Shown here piece after piece: positions 63,804 to 64,000 of a DNA stretch of 64,000 nt. The notes below the pieces were generated by a model, which saw only the letters and a program-made list of their open reading frames with translations, searched no databases and was not told the DNA's origin. Numbering within the stretch: the first letter of the stretch is position 1; each line of letters begins with the position of its first letter. Source of the DNA: Sphingobium nicotianae (lineage in GTDB: Bacteria > Pseudomonadota > Alphaproteobacteria > Sphingomonadales > Sphingomonadaceae); the NCBI RefSeq assembly GCF_018603885.1, contig NZ_JAHGAW010000002.1:62001-126000 (forward strand), read 5' to 3'. A program made the translations under genes and the position numbers.

Positions 63804-64000
63804 TTATTTTTTCTTCGGCGCCTTCGCGGGTTCGGCGGCGGCAACCTGCGTCGGCGCGGCGAGGCGCCCGATCGTCTTGAGCGCGTAGCTCAGCTGGAAG
63901 TCATCGATGCCCTGCTTCTTGAGCTCCTCGGCGCTGGCCGTGAACTTGGGATCGATGTTGGTATCCGCTTCCAGCTCGGCGCGGTCGAGCTTGGCCTCGT
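63804..64000 (-). CDS. C-terminus of a protein, probably an S41 (CtpA-type) protease
   Basis: About 65 codons open from the edge: EAKLDRAELEADTNI...AEELKKQGIDDFQLSYALKTIG and a lysine-rich end, stopping at TAA 63806-63804, just before dsbB. The text matches the tail of C-terminal processing proteases from related bacteria as I recall, but the catalytic part is outside. Confidence 0.4.
   Translation of the reverse strand, partial: EAKLDRAELEADTNIDPKFTASAEELKKQGIDDFQLSYALKTIGRLAAPTQVAAAEPAKAPKKK

Overview
The window is high-GC DNA from an alphaproteobacterium, almost certainly a member of the Sphingomonadales. The evidence is: a crtY-crtI-crtB carotenoid set; the neighbourhood mutY / DciA-type gene / DsbA-like thioredoxins / smc; a large TonB-dependent receptor inside a catabolic cluster; a PEP-CTERM protein; four GGAAC-N16/17-(c)GTT boxes of the EcfG general-stress type; an alphaproteobacterial GTTC-N7-GTTC LexA box at uvrA; and many palindromic intergenic repeats. 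No species can be named from the sequence alone.

Layout. 0-1.1 kb: start of zwf, a tRNA-Leu(CAA), a small conserved protein. 1.4-8.8 kb: a probable catabolic cluster (NHL propeller protein, ThuA-like protein, TonB receptor, BKACE/DUF849 enzyme, aldo/keto reductase) plus an LprI-like periplasmic protein. 8.8-12.2 kb: etfA-etfB, a GFA-fold protein and sucC, all leftward. 12.3-14.2 kb: envelope and stress proteins, two of them behind EcfG-type promoters. 14.5-17.7 kb: an accessory patch with an HTH protein, a ParE-type toxin-antitoxin pair, a decayed copy of the HTH gene whose start codon is mutated, and a strikingly AT-rich HExxH metallopeptidase-like gene lying just downstream of LexA-boxed uvrA (17.7-20.6 kb). 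21-24.5 kb: AraC regulator, an 11-cysteine metallothionein-like peptide, and a phospholipase D-like protein lying between two related palindromic elements. 24.7-27.1 kb: four secreted proteins of two families in mirrored order. 27.3-31.7 kb: DUF5623-like protein, DUF4337-like membrane protein, TauD/TfdA dioxygenase, PEP-CTERM protein. 31.9-36.3 kb: heme oxygenase plus bacteriophytochrome hybrid kinase under a candidate EcfG promoter, and two small proteins. 36.5-46.3 kb: smc, two DsbA paralogues separated by a 272-bp palindromic element, a DciA-type gene, mutY, nudC, a TRIC-type channel, hemerythrin and a low-affinity iron permease-like protein. 46.3-50.7 kb: two SnoaL-like proteins with an SDR, pmbA, a cysQ-type phosphatase. 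50.7-54.8 kb: Ivy-type lysozyme inhibitor, tannase-family esterase, outer-membrane barrel, two small proteins. 55-61.9 kb: crtB, a LOG-family gene, crtI, crtY, two paralogous lipoproteins, a histidine-box hydroxylase and a DUF2141 protein. 62.1-64 kb: a periplasmic protein, coq7, dsbB and the end of a gene that may encode an S41 protease.

How it works together. Most of the window is core metabolism, DNA repair and envelope biology. Light sensing (heme oxygenase makes the biliverdin used by the phytochrome) appears tied to the general stress response through an EcfG-type box. DsbB and two DsbA-like proteins serve periplasmic disulfide chemistry. The carotenoid genes would make cyclic carotenoids. 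The most unusual material is the 15.4-17.7 kb patch. Its toxin-antitoxin pair sits between two copies of the same sequence, and its AT-rich protease-like gene could be co-expressed with SOS-controlled uvrA. Function there is inference only.
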